Shown here in pieces: positions 1 to 13,600 of a stretch of DNA of 64,000 bases (the first letter of the stretch is position 1; each line of letters opens with the position of its first letter). The stretch lies in contig NC_134032.1 in the NCBI RefSeq assembly GCF_964204645.1, forward strand, positions 7,869,175-7,933,174. Reading direction: 5' to 3'. The notes beneath the pieces were generated by a model, which was not told where the DNA came from, did not search any database, and worked only from the letters and a program-made list of their open reading frames with translations. This stretch comes from Tubulanus polymorphus (taxonomy: Eukaryota > Nemertea > Palaeonemertea > Tubulaniformes > Tubulanidae). A program made the position numbers and the translations under genes.

Positions 1-13
1 TTCCAGGAATAGC

Positions 14-560
14 TTAACCCTTTAACTGGCAATCGGTCGCTAGCGACCGATTTGAATAGACCAGCTATAGTGAATAGAATAGTCAAGTATTGATTTCTGT
101 GAAGCATTCTAACTAATTTTCCTGTCAGCAGATGGCGACACCAGACGGCCTACAATGTCTAACAAGGTTGGAAAGTGATATATCATACATTTGGCATGTA
201 GAAGGGGGTATGTATGTCTGATTTCCAAAATTGAGAATATCGTTAGTAGTAATTTAGCGAGTTTGGCTGATATTTTGGACATAGTAATGAAAGATTCTGA
301 TGATAATTCATATTGGGATGAATTTCATGACAGTTTTTTATTATGGGTGGCCCAAAAATCTGAATGACCTTGGGATCAGACCCTGAAGGTAACCCCCAAA
401 GTTCGCAAACATGGTATCATTTGAAAGCTTATGAAAAGCGCTTTCATATTAAACATACAATATGGGGTTATCCCTCATATCTACTGAGTTATTAAGTTTT
501 CCCCTTGCAAGGTCCAAAATCTCTCATAGGCCGAAAAATACTTGCCAGTTAAAGGGTTAA
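14..560. mobile_element. piggyBac-like MITE in an MSH6 intron
   Basis: A perfect 19-bp inverted repeat, TTAACCCTTTAACTGGCAA, lies at 14-32 and 542-560. Read as TTAA plus a terminal repeat starting CCCTTT, this is the arrangement of the piggyBac superfamily (TTAA target duplication, CCC start). The 539-bp interior has no long ORF, so this would be a non-autonomous copy. An 18-bp perfect palindrome, TCGGTCGCTAGCGACCGA, sits just inside the left repeat at 33-50. The superfamily assignment rests only on termini and target site. Confidence 0.8.
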
Positions 561-719
561 TGGAAGATCCGCGTGTCAATATGTCAGCCACGTTAGTTTT
601 CGTCTCCAGACTTTTATCCAAAGAATTCCTCCGAGACCTTGTCATATTTTGGATTAAACTTCACAGAGTTGGTGGTATGAGTGTGCAGTAGTGATTAGGT
701 TGAACCGAGATTTGCTTTT

Positions 720-1290
720 TAGCCCACTTTGGACTTTAGTCCCAGCGGGCTATTGCGTTCACTTTTCGTCCGTCCGTCCGTAGTATTTTTGTATATGGCC
801 ACCAGGGGGCGTTGAATAATACAATTACTTAGTATTTCTATATTATATTTGTAGCTATGCGTATTTTGTTACCACAATCAATTGCAAAGTTGTAGCTCAT
901 GACATCATCTATGATTGTGGTGAGTTTTAAGGACATAGGCTATTCTATATGGTCACCAGGGGGCGTTGATTAGTAGAATAACTTAGTATTTCCTTATTAG
1001 ATTGGTACCAAGGCACATTTTGTTACCATGATCAATTGCAAAGTAGTAGTTCATGACATGTTCTATGATTGTGGTGAGTTTCAACGTCATTGGGTTTGCA
1101 TATGGTCACCAGGGAGCGTTGAATAGTAGAATAACTTAGCATTTCCATATTAAATTAGTAACGAGGCATATTTTGTTATCACAATCAATAACAAAATCGT
1201 AGCTGCTGACATGTTCTATGATTTTCGTGAGTTTCAAGGTCATTGGTTTTTGTATATGGTCACCAGGGGGCGTTGAAAATTGAAATTGTT
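720..1290 (+). repeat. Tandem 154-bp repeat with CTCF-like core in each unit
   Basis: There are three full units and a partial one. Each begins with C(C/T)... CACCAGGGGGCG or a near match: CCACCAGGGGGCG at about 798, TCACCAGGGGGCG at about 952 and 1259, TCACCAGGGAGCG at about 1105. The first fits the core of the CTCF motif known from bilaterians. Between motifs the units share text such as ACTTAGTATTTC and TTTTGTTA. Binding is inferred only. Confidence 0.7.
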
Positions 1291-1348
1291 AGATTGTTGA
1301 GCATTTGAAACCACTTCCCAAGTGGGCATGGTGTCCCTGGACCCCTAG
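720..1348 (+). mobile_element. Pearl/Helitron-like non-autonomous element with 154-bp tandem core
   Basis: The element starts near AGCCCACTT (720), has a short CGTC tetranucleotide run (about 766-781), then a core repeated with a period of 153-154 bp. GG(C/T)CACC recurs at 797, 951, 1104 and 1258. It ends in a 6-bp hairpin (CCACTT/AAGTGG, 1311-1325), then CTAG (1345-1348) followed by T. A hairpin plus CTRR end is the Helitron signature; a tetranucleotide tract plus tandem core matches the bivalve pearl elements. GCCCACTT and AAGTGGGC near the two ends are inverted repeats. The 5' end is approximate. There is no coding sequence. Confidence 0.72.
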
Positions 1349-1529
1349 TTTCTGAGTGAATAGAATAGTATTCCTTGCTATTGGAGAGGCCCTGGATTTG
1401 TGTTTGCCTCTTGCATCATAGTTCTAGTTTGTCCAGCGTTACTAATAATCATGTTAGTTTGTGATTTTGCGACTCGAAATTGCATCGATACCAGCCATTA
1501 ACAGATTTCTTAACCTCTCTGTTCTTCAG

Positions 1530-1669
1530 TTGGAAAACCGACGAAGTTTGACCGCGTTGTGAAACGAGAAGTTTGTCGAGTAACATCGAAGGGAACGAAA
1601 ACGTTCAGTTTCATCGATGGTGACCCAGCGGACGGAAACAACAACTTCCTCTTGGCAATTGCTGAAAAG
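1530..1669 (+). CDS. MSH6: MSH6 exon: end of mismatch-binding domain I
   Basis: The acceptor is TTCTTCAG before 1530 and the donor GTATGT after 1669. The exon starts with two bases of a split codon and ends in phase 0. It encodes [17 protein letters not shown], a block found at the end of MutS domain I in eukaryotic MSH6. Because of the split codon at its start, at least one more exon lies upstream of the window. Confidence 0.93.
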
Positions 1670-4600
1670 GTATGTGAATTTATCTATTTCACGACCCGAT
1701 TCTGCTACAGACCATTTCAGAAAAGATGGCTTCATAAATCCTACTATGACATCATCAGTCTTTCCACTATAGACAGTTCAAGGCGAGATGGGCGCCCTCG
1801 GTCATCCCCCTTTGATATCATCAAATTACTCCTATGTATAATTCCAGACAAGGTGGCCATCTACTTAAATTTCCCATTGGCATCATCAACAGAGATGCTA
1901 GTTTTCCGGAAATATCCGGAATTCCGGAAATTTAGGATCGCCGATGTCAATTCTGGAAATTGGGTGAGAATTCCTCGCGGCGACCAGTAATGGCACGGAC
2001 CGTAAAAGCGTTCGTTTGCTTGTACTCGTCGTCGCTTCTGTGTTATTTTATCTTGGTCTCTGTTTCCGAGGACGTTCTTGCTACAATGTATATATGTGTG
2101 CTTGTTGTGGTATCTGTGCGTGCGTAGGCGGAGCGCCACTGTTGTGACGCCATTTCCAATTAAAAGTCAATTATCTTTACGCGCCGTTGTACATCGTCCC
2201 GCTGACGGCCAACAATGTGAAGATGCACGTGGTACTAATTAAGATGATATCTAATAAATATCATCTTAATTATTACCACGTGCGTGCTATGTCCGGAGGC
2301 ACGCAGCTTTGAAACTTTCTTTTTGCCTGCAGCTGTCAAGCGGGACGGTCTGCAAAATGAGCCCGCACGGAAATATTGTCAGTCGGGAGTCGGCCGATAT
2401 AAAGGCAATTGACAGCGGTATAAAAAATAAATTTAACTGGCACTGGCTAGAGTGTAAGGACTGGGACTACTTATCGAACTACATTCGTAAGTTAGACTTA
2501 GCTGGCGTGGCGTACTGCGTCGTTTGTAAAGACCAGGTCAAATACGGAAGTGGCGGGAAAAAAGATATTCTTCGTCACCCGGATAGCGCGCGGCATAAGC
2601 AGCGAGGGATGTGAAGCACAACGAATGCCTGCCGTCGTATTTTCAGATACCCAGATCGCTCTAGAACGCATTTCCGGCGATGCAAAAACGCAAAAAAAAC
2701 CCCGTTCTAAATTCCGGAATTTTGGTACTTTGGCCCTAGCATCTCTGCATCAATATATGAGTACATATCAGTATTCAGCATTATAGTCAGATAAACGTTA
2801 GCGCAAGGAAATATTCCAGACATTTTATTTATTCTTATCGTTGGATTTTGTATTATCTTCACAACTAGGACAGTGTTTCATCAATGGTCATGTGGAATGT
2901 TTTCATTGATTAATTTACATTTCTTATTTTAAGGTTCATGATGACAGTGCCGGTGGAGGCAGCTCATATGGGATCTGTTTTCTGGATACGTCTATCGGAA
3001 AATTTCATGTAAGATTTCAGCAAATGCATAACCCAGATGGTCCGATAGTCTGACAAGTTGCCGTCTTGATTTTCTAGAATTGAGTTTTACTTTAACTAAA
3101 TTCAATTGATTCATTCATGATATTTAGATTGGGCAGTTTGACGATGACCGACATTGCTCCAGATTACGGACATTGGTTTCTCATTATCCGCCTGTTGAGG
3201 TTCGTATGTACAACTGCTGAAACAGAACGTTCAGTGGCTTCTATTTTTTAAATCTCTATTTGAAATCATATCAAATTAGCCCTATTACTTTATTCCCCTA
3301 TAGTCATTTATGTAAAAAAAAAGTTTTCTCATGAAATAGCCACAGTAGACAAATTGCTATGCCCATATTTCCCCCCATGATATCAGGATATTACCCCCTA
3401 AATGCACTGCTTTAATAAAACGAAGTTGCCACCATTGATCGCACTGTGGCATCATCAGATAATGGCAATATCTCTTGTCATTCGGGGATTTAATGCAAGT
3501 GGGCATTGTTGGTCTGTTTTGCGGCGATTTCATCATTTGTCATTCGATATTTCCTTCTTGAAGGTTTTATATGAAAAGGGAAAAATCTCTGATAAAACTC
3601 AACAGTTCATCAACACGAATTTATCACACACGCTCCGTCAACCACTGACATCTTGGAAAGAATTCTGGGATGCGCCGCGAACGCTGAAACAGCTTGCTGA
3701 AAATGAGTACTTCGTCTCGTCGCAGAAAGATGGTGCCACTGCTGTATGGCCGGCTGAATTGAAAATGATGGTTTCCGATTGCGATAGTTTGAATCGAACT
3801 GCAGTCGAAGGTTATGAACTAGCTCTTAGTTCATTGGGAGCCGTCACGTGGTAAGTCCACCCCCTGTCCTGGGGGTTTTAGCGATCAGTTCATTTAAGGA
3901 TTTAGATTCAATTGTTGGCATAACTTAGGTCCATTAGGTGCGATTTGACTATTGAGGCAAATCTCGTTTCTTGTAAGATAAATACATACATTATGAATTT
4001 ACACATTTTGCACTTAATATCAAGGGTTACAAGCAACCCTCACACTCCCTGTTGATCTTTGGCAGAGTTTTCATGAAAAAATCTGCATCCATTGCCATGG
4101 TTTGAGGTTGAAGTAACTTGAGCATTAGAAACTAGACTTATGATAAATTCAGGTGTTAACCCAAATTTGTGGAAACGGATTTCGATATTAGATATCTATT
4201 GCAAATCCATTCCATTCCAAATTTCATCCGAAGTCCATCTGCAGAGAAACCTTAAAAAACCTCAGACCTTGATGTTTCCTCAGGAATTCTTTTATGAAAT
4301 AATATATTTGATATTTATGACAGAGTTCCAGAGTTGCATCTGGGATAAATGATTATATAGTTCATTTCCAACATTTTAAATCTCGAATCAAATTTTAACC
4401 AAAAACAATAAAACTAGATTCAGCCCACCTTCTTAAAAGGGCCCATCTGCTGTCTGCTTCAGGTATTTATCGCAGAGTTTTCTAGATGACGAAATTCTCT
4501 CGATGAAAAACTTCCAACAATACACACCCATCGATCTCAGCAGCCGTGACGATAACGCGGATAAAACGATGACGCCACAATTAAAATTTTCCGGAGCGCG

Positions 4601-7600
4601 GCAACTCGTATTGGATAGTGTAACTCTGGCAAATTTAGAGATATTTCAGAATAGCGGCAACGGATCGGCGGAAGGCACATTGTTACAACGATTGGATGAA
4701 TGTTCGACGCCCTTCGGTAAATTTAAGTTTAGAATGTCGAATTCCTGTTCATAGCTCAATCTCTCAGCTCAGAAAATGTCATTTGCGAAAAAATCTTAAA
4801 CAGCATTCGTATAGGGTCAGCCACCAGTCAAGTCTATTGGATGTCAGGCAAACAAAATAACACCTAGGAAGTATCAATGCATTCCAAACCCTAATGGTGA
4901 TGGGTGTCAGGATGAATAATATATACGACCAATCCATAAGAGAATGGCCACATTGGACACAAAACATATGCCTAAAACTGACTGTCGATGGGTTAATCCA
5001 CTTATGGTGTCAACTATCTTGAAGGTTGTTGAGTCTGAATGTCATTTGAAGCTTAACCCATACTCCCAAGTTGCCTAAGTAAGTGGGTTTTAGGATACAT
5101 GTATGTACATTGAAAGTGTGTCGTTTGTAGGTAAACGTTTGTTTAAACAGTGGTTGTGTTCACCGCTGTGTGACCCGGCCTCGGTTAACGATCGATTGGA
5201 TGCTGTAGATGATTTAATCGACTGTCAGGATGTTGTCGCCGAGGTTAAGCTGATGATGCAGAAATTACCGGATTTAGAACGGTTACTGAGCAAGTAAGTA
5301 AAAACGTGATACTTCAGATGGCTGCCTCAGTAAATACCCCTGGCTCCGAATTTAAGGAGTCTATGAAATAGATATTTTCATTACTGAAATTGTCGACTAA
5401 TCAATCATCACCGAGCGTGAAGGTCATGTGACACAACTTGTCGCTGATTGGCTACAACATTCTGATCAGGTCATAGAAAGTAGAACTTGTTGTATCCTTG
5501 CGATTAAGATACTCCTTCCGATCCCACAATCTGATCAGGTTGTAAGTTGACCCGAGCCTTGCTTAAATTGAAAAGTTTTGTTGTACCCATTAATTTAATA
5601 AAGTAGGCTATTGAAAATCAAATCTTAAAATTGCCAGGAGAAATGAAACTCAAAATTTCTATACGATTCCAGGATTCATTCGATGGGTTCGGCGAATCGT
5701 AGCGAATCGCACCCGGACGGACGAGCGATATTTTTCGAAGACGTCACGTACAGCAAGAGAAAAATCGAAGATTTCATCTCGACACTGTCGGGATTCAAAG
5801 TCGTGCTGGCGATTGTGAAGAAATTTGGTTCAGCGAAAAATCAGTTCAAATCACGTCTGTTGCGTCAGTGCTTGACGACTGTCGCTGATGACAACCAAGA
5901 AGAAAAAGTTAGATTCCCGGACGTGCAAGAATCTCTGGATTTTTTCGACGTAAGACTTTTTTCCATTGACTGACAACAGTTGTTAGCAAAAATTTATATT
6001 CCAGTTTACATTCAGTTTCAATTAAAGTGAGTAATCATTTGAATGAATTGAATATAAAAAGTATTGAATCGACTTTACCCCACCAACCGCAAAATCAGAG
6101 GCATCTATATTGATTTAACCATGTTTTAAGCAATCAGACAGGCTTCGATTGGCCTCATTTCTGAAATTCTCTTCCGGTGCATTGAAGAAACTCAATAAAA
6201 GGTCAACTAACGGTCGTTAGAGAGTTTGTGGTCCGGAATTGTTATTCCTAAACGGGAATACGTTCCATCAAAACCTGTCTGAAAGAATTTGTGATTCATC
6301 ACGTAGTCTTGTATTCAAGAGGAATGGCTCCAAGGATATACAGATCTTTGTGTTTAGGAGCGCCTTTCAGTGGATTTGGTTGCCTCATCGCCTCTCTTCA
6401 CCCAGGAGTAAATAGGTACCTGATAGATAACACCTGAGCACTTGAACCCAGGGATAGATGAATGTTAAATGGTTAGAGTAATAAGCTGGGAATAATGATA
6501 CTAATTTAATGGAAAGCGCAGTTGAATATTGTATCGCTGTGAAAAGGGCGCTATATTGTTAACGGTTTCGGGATTGGCTAAACATTTCTATCGTATTTCT
6601 TGTTTCAATCAGTGAATTATTTCCTAATTTCATAGAAATCTTTCGATCATGAGAAAGCTCGTAAAGAGGGTGTAATCATACCGGCGAAAGGAGTCGACAC
6701 AGATTATGATGAAGCGATGGTCGGGATAAAAACGATCAACAGAGATTTGGAAGAATATCTCAGCAAACAGAAGAAACGTTTTGGCTGTCCGGTGAGTAGA
6801 GGTTGAGATATCTAATAGGGGTAGATATTATGTCAATGGTTCATTTCTATCCAATATGAATGACACAAGCCTCAACTGACGATATGTCCTTGAATTCTCT
6901 AAATGTGATATCATTTGTCTACTTGCCTGCCCAAGTGTGAAAATTTCAGCCCCTGTGAGTCCATGGTATGAAGCTGTTATGCTATTGTTTTAAACTTATG
7001 GATGGTGTGAAGGGAGCTTTTGCCCAATCATTGTGAAGTTTTTTATACGAGGGGAGAAATCGTTTGGTGGAATTTTAGAAGTCTTTGCTTTTGCAGACGA
7101 TCAGTTACTGGGGAACTGGCAAGAATCGGTTCCAAATGGAAATTCCCGACGCCGTTGCGAAGAAAGTTCCGCACGAATTCGAATTGACGTCACAACGGAA
7201 AGGGTTCAAGCGCTATCAAACGACAGAAGTGAAAGACATGTACGAGAGAATGGTCGTGGCGGAGGAGCGAAAATCAGTCGCGCTTCGAGACATCATGAGA
7301 CGTATATTCTATAATTTCGATAGCAGGTACGAAACCTGGTGAAAAGATATAGCTGTCTTCATAAATCTTGCTAAGACGTCATCAACTTACCCCTATAGGT
7401 CCATCACAAGAAGGTGGCAACCTCCATACGAGTAAATTCCATTATACCATGAAGTTGTCGTCAGACACTATTTCCAGAAAAGATTGCCTTCATTTATCTC
7501 CTGTAACATCATCAAACTACATGTAACCCTACAAATGCTTTGAGAAAACATGGCTACCATGATATATCTCTCCAAGATATAATCAGGGTGGCCTCTGAAA

Positions 7601-10600
7601 TTCAGAGGAAACTAAGGGAGACTTGTTGAGATTGCTAGAATGCATGTAAAATCAAATAGTTTCCCCATGTGTCTTAAGTGACTTAGTGGATTGATTGGAT
7701 CCAGCAGATTAAGTCAGGGAATAGTCAGGGAACCTGATAATGGAATTGTTACTATCGACTATATCTTCAGAAAATGTGGCCTAAATAAGTCCTATGTCAT
7801 TAATTGTTTGGTTTTAATTGCATTGACTATAGTTTTGCACATGTTTTTAGCTATGGTGATTGGGAGTCTGCTGTACAATGTATGTCTATACTGGACGTAT
7901 TGATCAATATGGCCGCTTACAGCCGCTGCGGAGATGGTACAATGGTCCGACCAGAGATTGTATTGACTGATCAGCAAACACGGGTAGGTTCCTTACTCGT
8001 AATACAATCCACAGGTTTTACCTTCAAGACGTTGATGGAAAAAGGCCCTGAACCCAGTGCTGTGCTTGAGATGATATTTGACTACAATTATTAGTCCATG
8101 CAATTGATTGATTTAACTCTGGAACTCTGAAACTGGGTTCTCTAGTACTCAATATGTTTGACTGTCAATGTTGGAGACTTGGCCATACATTTCAATAAAA
8201 GATAATATGGTATTTTGCAAATTTTGGGGATCGGTTATGTGAATCTCACATTATATTCACCGGCATTTCAATCATGCAAAAAGAGTTTATGATTGCAAAA
8301 CTTCTATACGATAAAAGCTTTGACTGGCTTCAAGTCATGACTGAGGAACTGAACCAAATAGCTTAGTCTTTTTCTGAGCCTCCAATGGCATCACCCAGAT
8401 AACGAAATAGCACGCAATCAATTTTGATCATATGGGAATTATCCATATTGATTTCTTTTCGTGTATTTCATAGCCGTTTATAGAAATTCGTGAAGGTCGC
8501 CACCCGTGCATATCGCGTACTTATTCTGGAGACGACTTTATCCCGAACGACACTGTAGTCGGCTTGAAAGACGTAAGTTGTCCGAGGTCAATGTAGGACA
8601 AATGTTTTTTGGTTGTCGTGTAACTCAAGATTGTTGTTTTCTTTGCGTCTGAAATAGGAGAATCAAGCTGATGAAGAATGCAACACAGATGGTAGCGTCG
8701 TCCTAGTAACCGGTCCAAATATGGGTGGCAAATCAACGTTAATGAGACAAGTTGGTTTGATCGTTGTCTTAGCTCAAATGGTAGGTAACACCTCACTGCT
8801 GGTCAATATAAGACCCTTAGACGTGTTTCAATCGGGCACTACGGATTGTTCTTGTGCATCAGTTTCAACCGGAATACACTTCTATGCCTGGAATGCCATA
8901 ATCGGTAAACCTGATAGTGCAGGCCGGTAAAGAGTTTGATATCATATGGATTTGCTATACTTGCGCAGAAATACTTACAATTTAAACTTGCTTTAGCAGA
9001 ATAGATGGATGGGGCCCGAAATCCCACTGTGACATCATCAACTTACCCTGATACGAATTTCCTTCCTGCTAGTGTTTTCAGGTCACAAGAAAATTATGGG
9101 GGGTTTCTGAATTCTATGTAACAAAAGAGGCAACGCTCTTACCCATCGCCACTTATGATCTACTACGTTTATCAACCGCGTTTATAACATTTGAAAATAT
9201 GTTCTTCGATTCAAACACCATGTGAATTAATGCATTGGAATATGCACGCAATTGTGGAGCGCTTGTGAATACTACGCACTCACTCACAAATATCTGTCAT
9301 ACCTCCCCGCCGTGCGATTTATGATCCATGAGTTTGTTAGTAATCAGTTGATTTATACATCACTTTGATCCGAATGACTTGTACGTTCAGAATCCACGTG
9401 TGATTTCTTCACTCGGCATAAAGCAGCTCCACAAATGCCCTGAAACATAGTTATGACATCATCATCTATCAATTTTCATTGTAAAATCCAAAAAGGTGGT
9501 GCCACATTATAGTCCATGAAAGCCCTTTTCAACATTAAGCCGGCTTATTATAGGCAACAGTCATTGATAGATGATAAAAACTATTCTTAGTATATTTCTG
9601 AATGCTAATGAAATTAATTATTATAATGTTGCATGTGTGACAGATATGTATCGTGTGAAAGATTTTAATGTTACTTTACATACTGCGGCAATCTGACTGA
9701 CTTAGTTTCGATTGTATGGCGTTGATACAATCGAATTTAATTTTTCTGTAGGGTTGTTATGTTCCGGCTGAGAAATGTCGTTTATCGCCAGTTGATCGAG
9801 TGTTCACACGACTCGGAGCCAGCGACCGCATAATGGCCGGTGAAAGTACGTTCTTCGTTGAACTCAGCGAAACATCGGCCATCTTAAAACATGCTACGAA
9901 ACATTCTCTCGTTCTGCTCGACGAATTAGGTAAGAAATACATCCGCTTAAAGCTAGGGACACACGAGCGTATTTTTTCGCCCGATCGCGACAATTGAATT
10001 CGCCAGCGAATTTGCCGACGAATTTATGCGCCCGTTACGAGCGGGCACACGTAGCGATCAAACCGAAATTCGGTCAGCGACCGCCACTTAGTGGGAGAGA
10101 GTTAACAAATCATATAATATCAACAATGCATCCTATTGGTTAATAAAAATGGATCGCTCTGCGGAATTCGCCGAGTGCGGGCAGACGAGCGAATTTGCGG
10201 GCGATCCGATCGCCGACGAAGTCGCCGTTAGTTGCCACATTTGCAAATTTTTCATACAATTCATAAATTTGCCGCCATCGGGTGAAAAAATATGCTTGTG
10301 TACCCCTACCTTAAGACATCACGATGCAGCTATTAGACCCTTTCAGATACTTGTAACAATGATGGGTCCCACGATAAGATTCTAGGACAATTGCCCCCGG
10401 ATAAAACCCTTTTTGATTTGGATTAACACCACCTAAATACTTTACTTAGAAATTCATTTGTATATTATTGAATATAGATTTATAAGATATAGAATTACTG
10501 ATGTTGTGTGCAGATCAAAAACTTTAGATCAGCCCTTGTGTACTTATAAATCACTTACCAAATTAAAGGAAACTTAATAAGTCCGCTTATTAGTGCATTT

Positions 10601-13600
10601 GTTAATGTTGGCTAATTTATTGGAATTAGTTTTAGTGTTACTTTAGTCAATCAAAAACTCAAAAGCAGTCCTAGAGTAAATAGCTAGAATTAGTTCACTT
10701 CGTCTTAATTCTTAATTTGAAGTAAATATCTGCTTTACTTTAAGATTATAAAGATTTAATTTGTGGGGCAATTGTCCGGGGGCAGTTGTCTGAGGGGCAA
10801 TTGTCCTGATACCCAACGATAGATGGCTACTGCTATAAATCCTCATATGAGGTCATTTATTTTTGCCTCTTAAGTTCTTTTGAGAAAGGATGGTTGCTTC
10901 CATCTCCCTATGACATCATCAAATAACATGTTTTTGCCCTTTCCAGAAAAGATGACCGCCTCCATGCCTCCATATGTAAATTCTTCTATTCCTGTATTCC
11001 ATTCCAAATTATCATGGCAATATTGTTGCATATTTCAGGGCGTGGTACTGCTACCTACGACGGTACCGCAATTGCTTGCGCTGTTGTTGAGGAATTATCT
11101 CAACGAGTTTGCTGCAGAACTCTCTTCTCAACACACTATCACTCATTAGTCGAAGAGTTCTCGCATGACCCGAACATCCGACTTGGTCACATGGTATGTA
11201 TGGCCGGTTCTGAGATTCTTTGAAGAGGGTTGACCTGAATTTTTGAATGGGCACTTATATGAAAACCGCGAGAAACAGTGGGGTTTTTGTTGGCCCTCCC
11301 ACAGAAATTTTAGGACAAGAAGCGGTTTTCTGGACCTCAAAGGGGCCCATTTGGGTTCATTTTTTGTCTTTTTGAAATTATTCTCTTTCTTTTTCTTTGC
11401 AAACAGCGTCCTAATTATACCCTTGAGTTTGACTATGGATCTTATTTGACAACATGAAGTAACTCATTTGAAATGAACTGAAAATGCAGTGCTTCATCTA
11501 GCCGAAAATAGAGGGGCGGTCAACTCCGCCCCCGAAAATAGCCACCATTGTGCCCATCAGATGTGTCCCATGCTCGCCCTTGTGCCCTCATCACTTGCCG
11601 TAGGTCCGCTCTCCTGCCCTTGTCAGTCACGAGTTATGCGTCAGGGCTTTCAAAATAAGCCGTCTCATCCGGCTGTTAGTAAGTATCCTACGACGGCTAT
11701 GAACTATATAGTATGATATCAACGATAGTAGCTCATGTGATCAGTGGTTACCGTATATTTAAATGTACTGCAATCAGTGTGCATCGTGTGAAAACGTGCC
11801 TCAGACACGTGGCCTAGTTTGAGTTTCCAGGAATTTGGCTGACTTCCAAACAACTACCAATCATTCTAGCGACTGCCTCTGTAAAGCTGGTAGTGTATAT
11901 TCGATGGATTGTTTAGTTTTGAACACATCATGATGCTCTGGATATTTTTATATAGACTATTAGACAAATTTTATATATACAAGGTGAAGAACTTTTTTCG
12001 GTGAACTCACAGAGAGACTCGCAGAGAAAATTAGTTTGAGTAGCCTAATAGCATTAATGTGTTCTTAAGCTGGCTGCTTACCAATTATCAACAGTTACTT
12101 GCCAATCACTAACACTACAATTTAAATCAATTAATTTGATATTTCTACGATTAAAAATATGCAATTTCATGTAGCCTATAAGCTTACACTATTGCTGGCT
12201 CTTTTTCGCTGTATCATTTGCTTTTTTCTGCTATTTTTTTGTCTGCAACTGGTTTTCCAAATCATTTTGAAAGCCCTATCTATCCAGATTAACTTTTGTT
12301 CATTGACGAGCATAGGTGTAAGGATGTACTGTGGTCAAGTGTGTCACTCATGGCAAAATCAGAGTTAAACATAGTTTCTAGTCCTCAATCGTAGTAGGGG
12401 GTAGGTATGCAATAGGGAACATTGCAGGTTGCACCTAAAACAGACGTGAGTGCGTTATTATGTGCCCTTGCTCCAATGGAATCACGCACAAAAATGCCCT
12501 TATTTGAAATCAGCACCCTGCCCTTTTTAATGCTAGATGAAGCACTGAAATATGAAAAACTTAAGTCCTCGTTGTGTTCATATGCAAAAGTGAGTCTTCG
12601 TACAGCGATCTTAACGGGCATTCTAAAATTTCTGTATGCTGTGGTTTGTTTATAGTCGTGTATGGTTGAAAATGAGGATGACGAAGATCCTGGTCAAGAG
12701 ACGATAACTTTCCTTTACAAATTTGTCAAGGGGGCGTGTCCTAAAAGTTATGGTTTCAATGCTGCCCGACTCGCAAACATACCTGACGAGGTAAGTGTTC
12801 TAATCCCGTGGACTCAGTTCCACCCCGCAGACTTTTGCAGGATTTGTTACGGCCAACAAAAATTGAAAGAAAAAACAAGGCTTATGATTTTTTGAGCAGT
12901 TAACTTTCAAAGAGGCCTTGGAAATGAAAAGAGGGGTAAAACGAATGATTCATCAAAAGGCTCATTCCGAATGTCTAATATCCATAATGAAGGCATTTTC
13001 CAAAATTTTGAAAAATGATAGATATCTTGTTATTACAGGTGATAGAGGTTGCACGAACAAAAGCAAAGGAATTTGAAGAATCATTGGACAGATTGAAAAT
13101 ATTCAGGTTAGTTGTGATTGATATTTTTGTTTTTCTGCATGGGCCAGAGACTACTTTACAAGTTGAGGTTAAATAATCCAAGTAAAGATGACTTTAATTT
13201 CAAGACTACAATGCTATGTGCGCAGACGCTGCCCTCTTAGGTAGCATTGGACATTAGTATGTTACACAAGGCGAGAATCGGGTAACCCCATAGCTTTGGG
13301 ACTTAATACATCACGACTGTGCTGAGAATCCCATGTTGGTTGGACATGTTAATATTTCGATGAATCATTGATATTTTTGCCAAAAAGGATGAGACTTGAG
13401 CATTTTTCCAAGTCAGTACTGGTGTTAGGGGATTTCTATTCTAGGAGACAAGTACTGTAGAATTCACTTGATTCAGACGACTGGGGACTGCCCAGATTCT
13501 TTCGAATTAAGTAAAATTGGAATTATGAGTAATAGTTCACGTGGTTATGGGCTAAACGGATTAAATATTTCATCCAAATTAAGTGAAAATCCAGATGGAA

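Larger units (their letters stand above)
1890..2747 (+). mobile_element. Short hAT-like DNA transposon with 12-bp TIRs and 6-bp flanking duplication
   Basis: CAGAGATGCTAG (1890-1901) and its reverse complement (2736-2747) are perfect inverted repeats. CATCAA directly flanks both sides (1884-1889 and 2748-2753). The CAG(A/G)G start fits the hAT superfamily, although hAT normally duplicates 8 bp. CCGGAATT-rich stretches follow each end inside. The element holds a zinc-finger ORF (2309-2614) and a 26-bp-arm hairpin (2225-2283), but no transposase core. It landed in a copy of the intronic repeat (CATCATCAA). Confidence 0.65.

Noticed and set aside
1559-1990. 143-codon frame as one exon
   Set aside because: Only 1559-1669 matches MSH6; a GT donor follows and the rest is intronic repeat.
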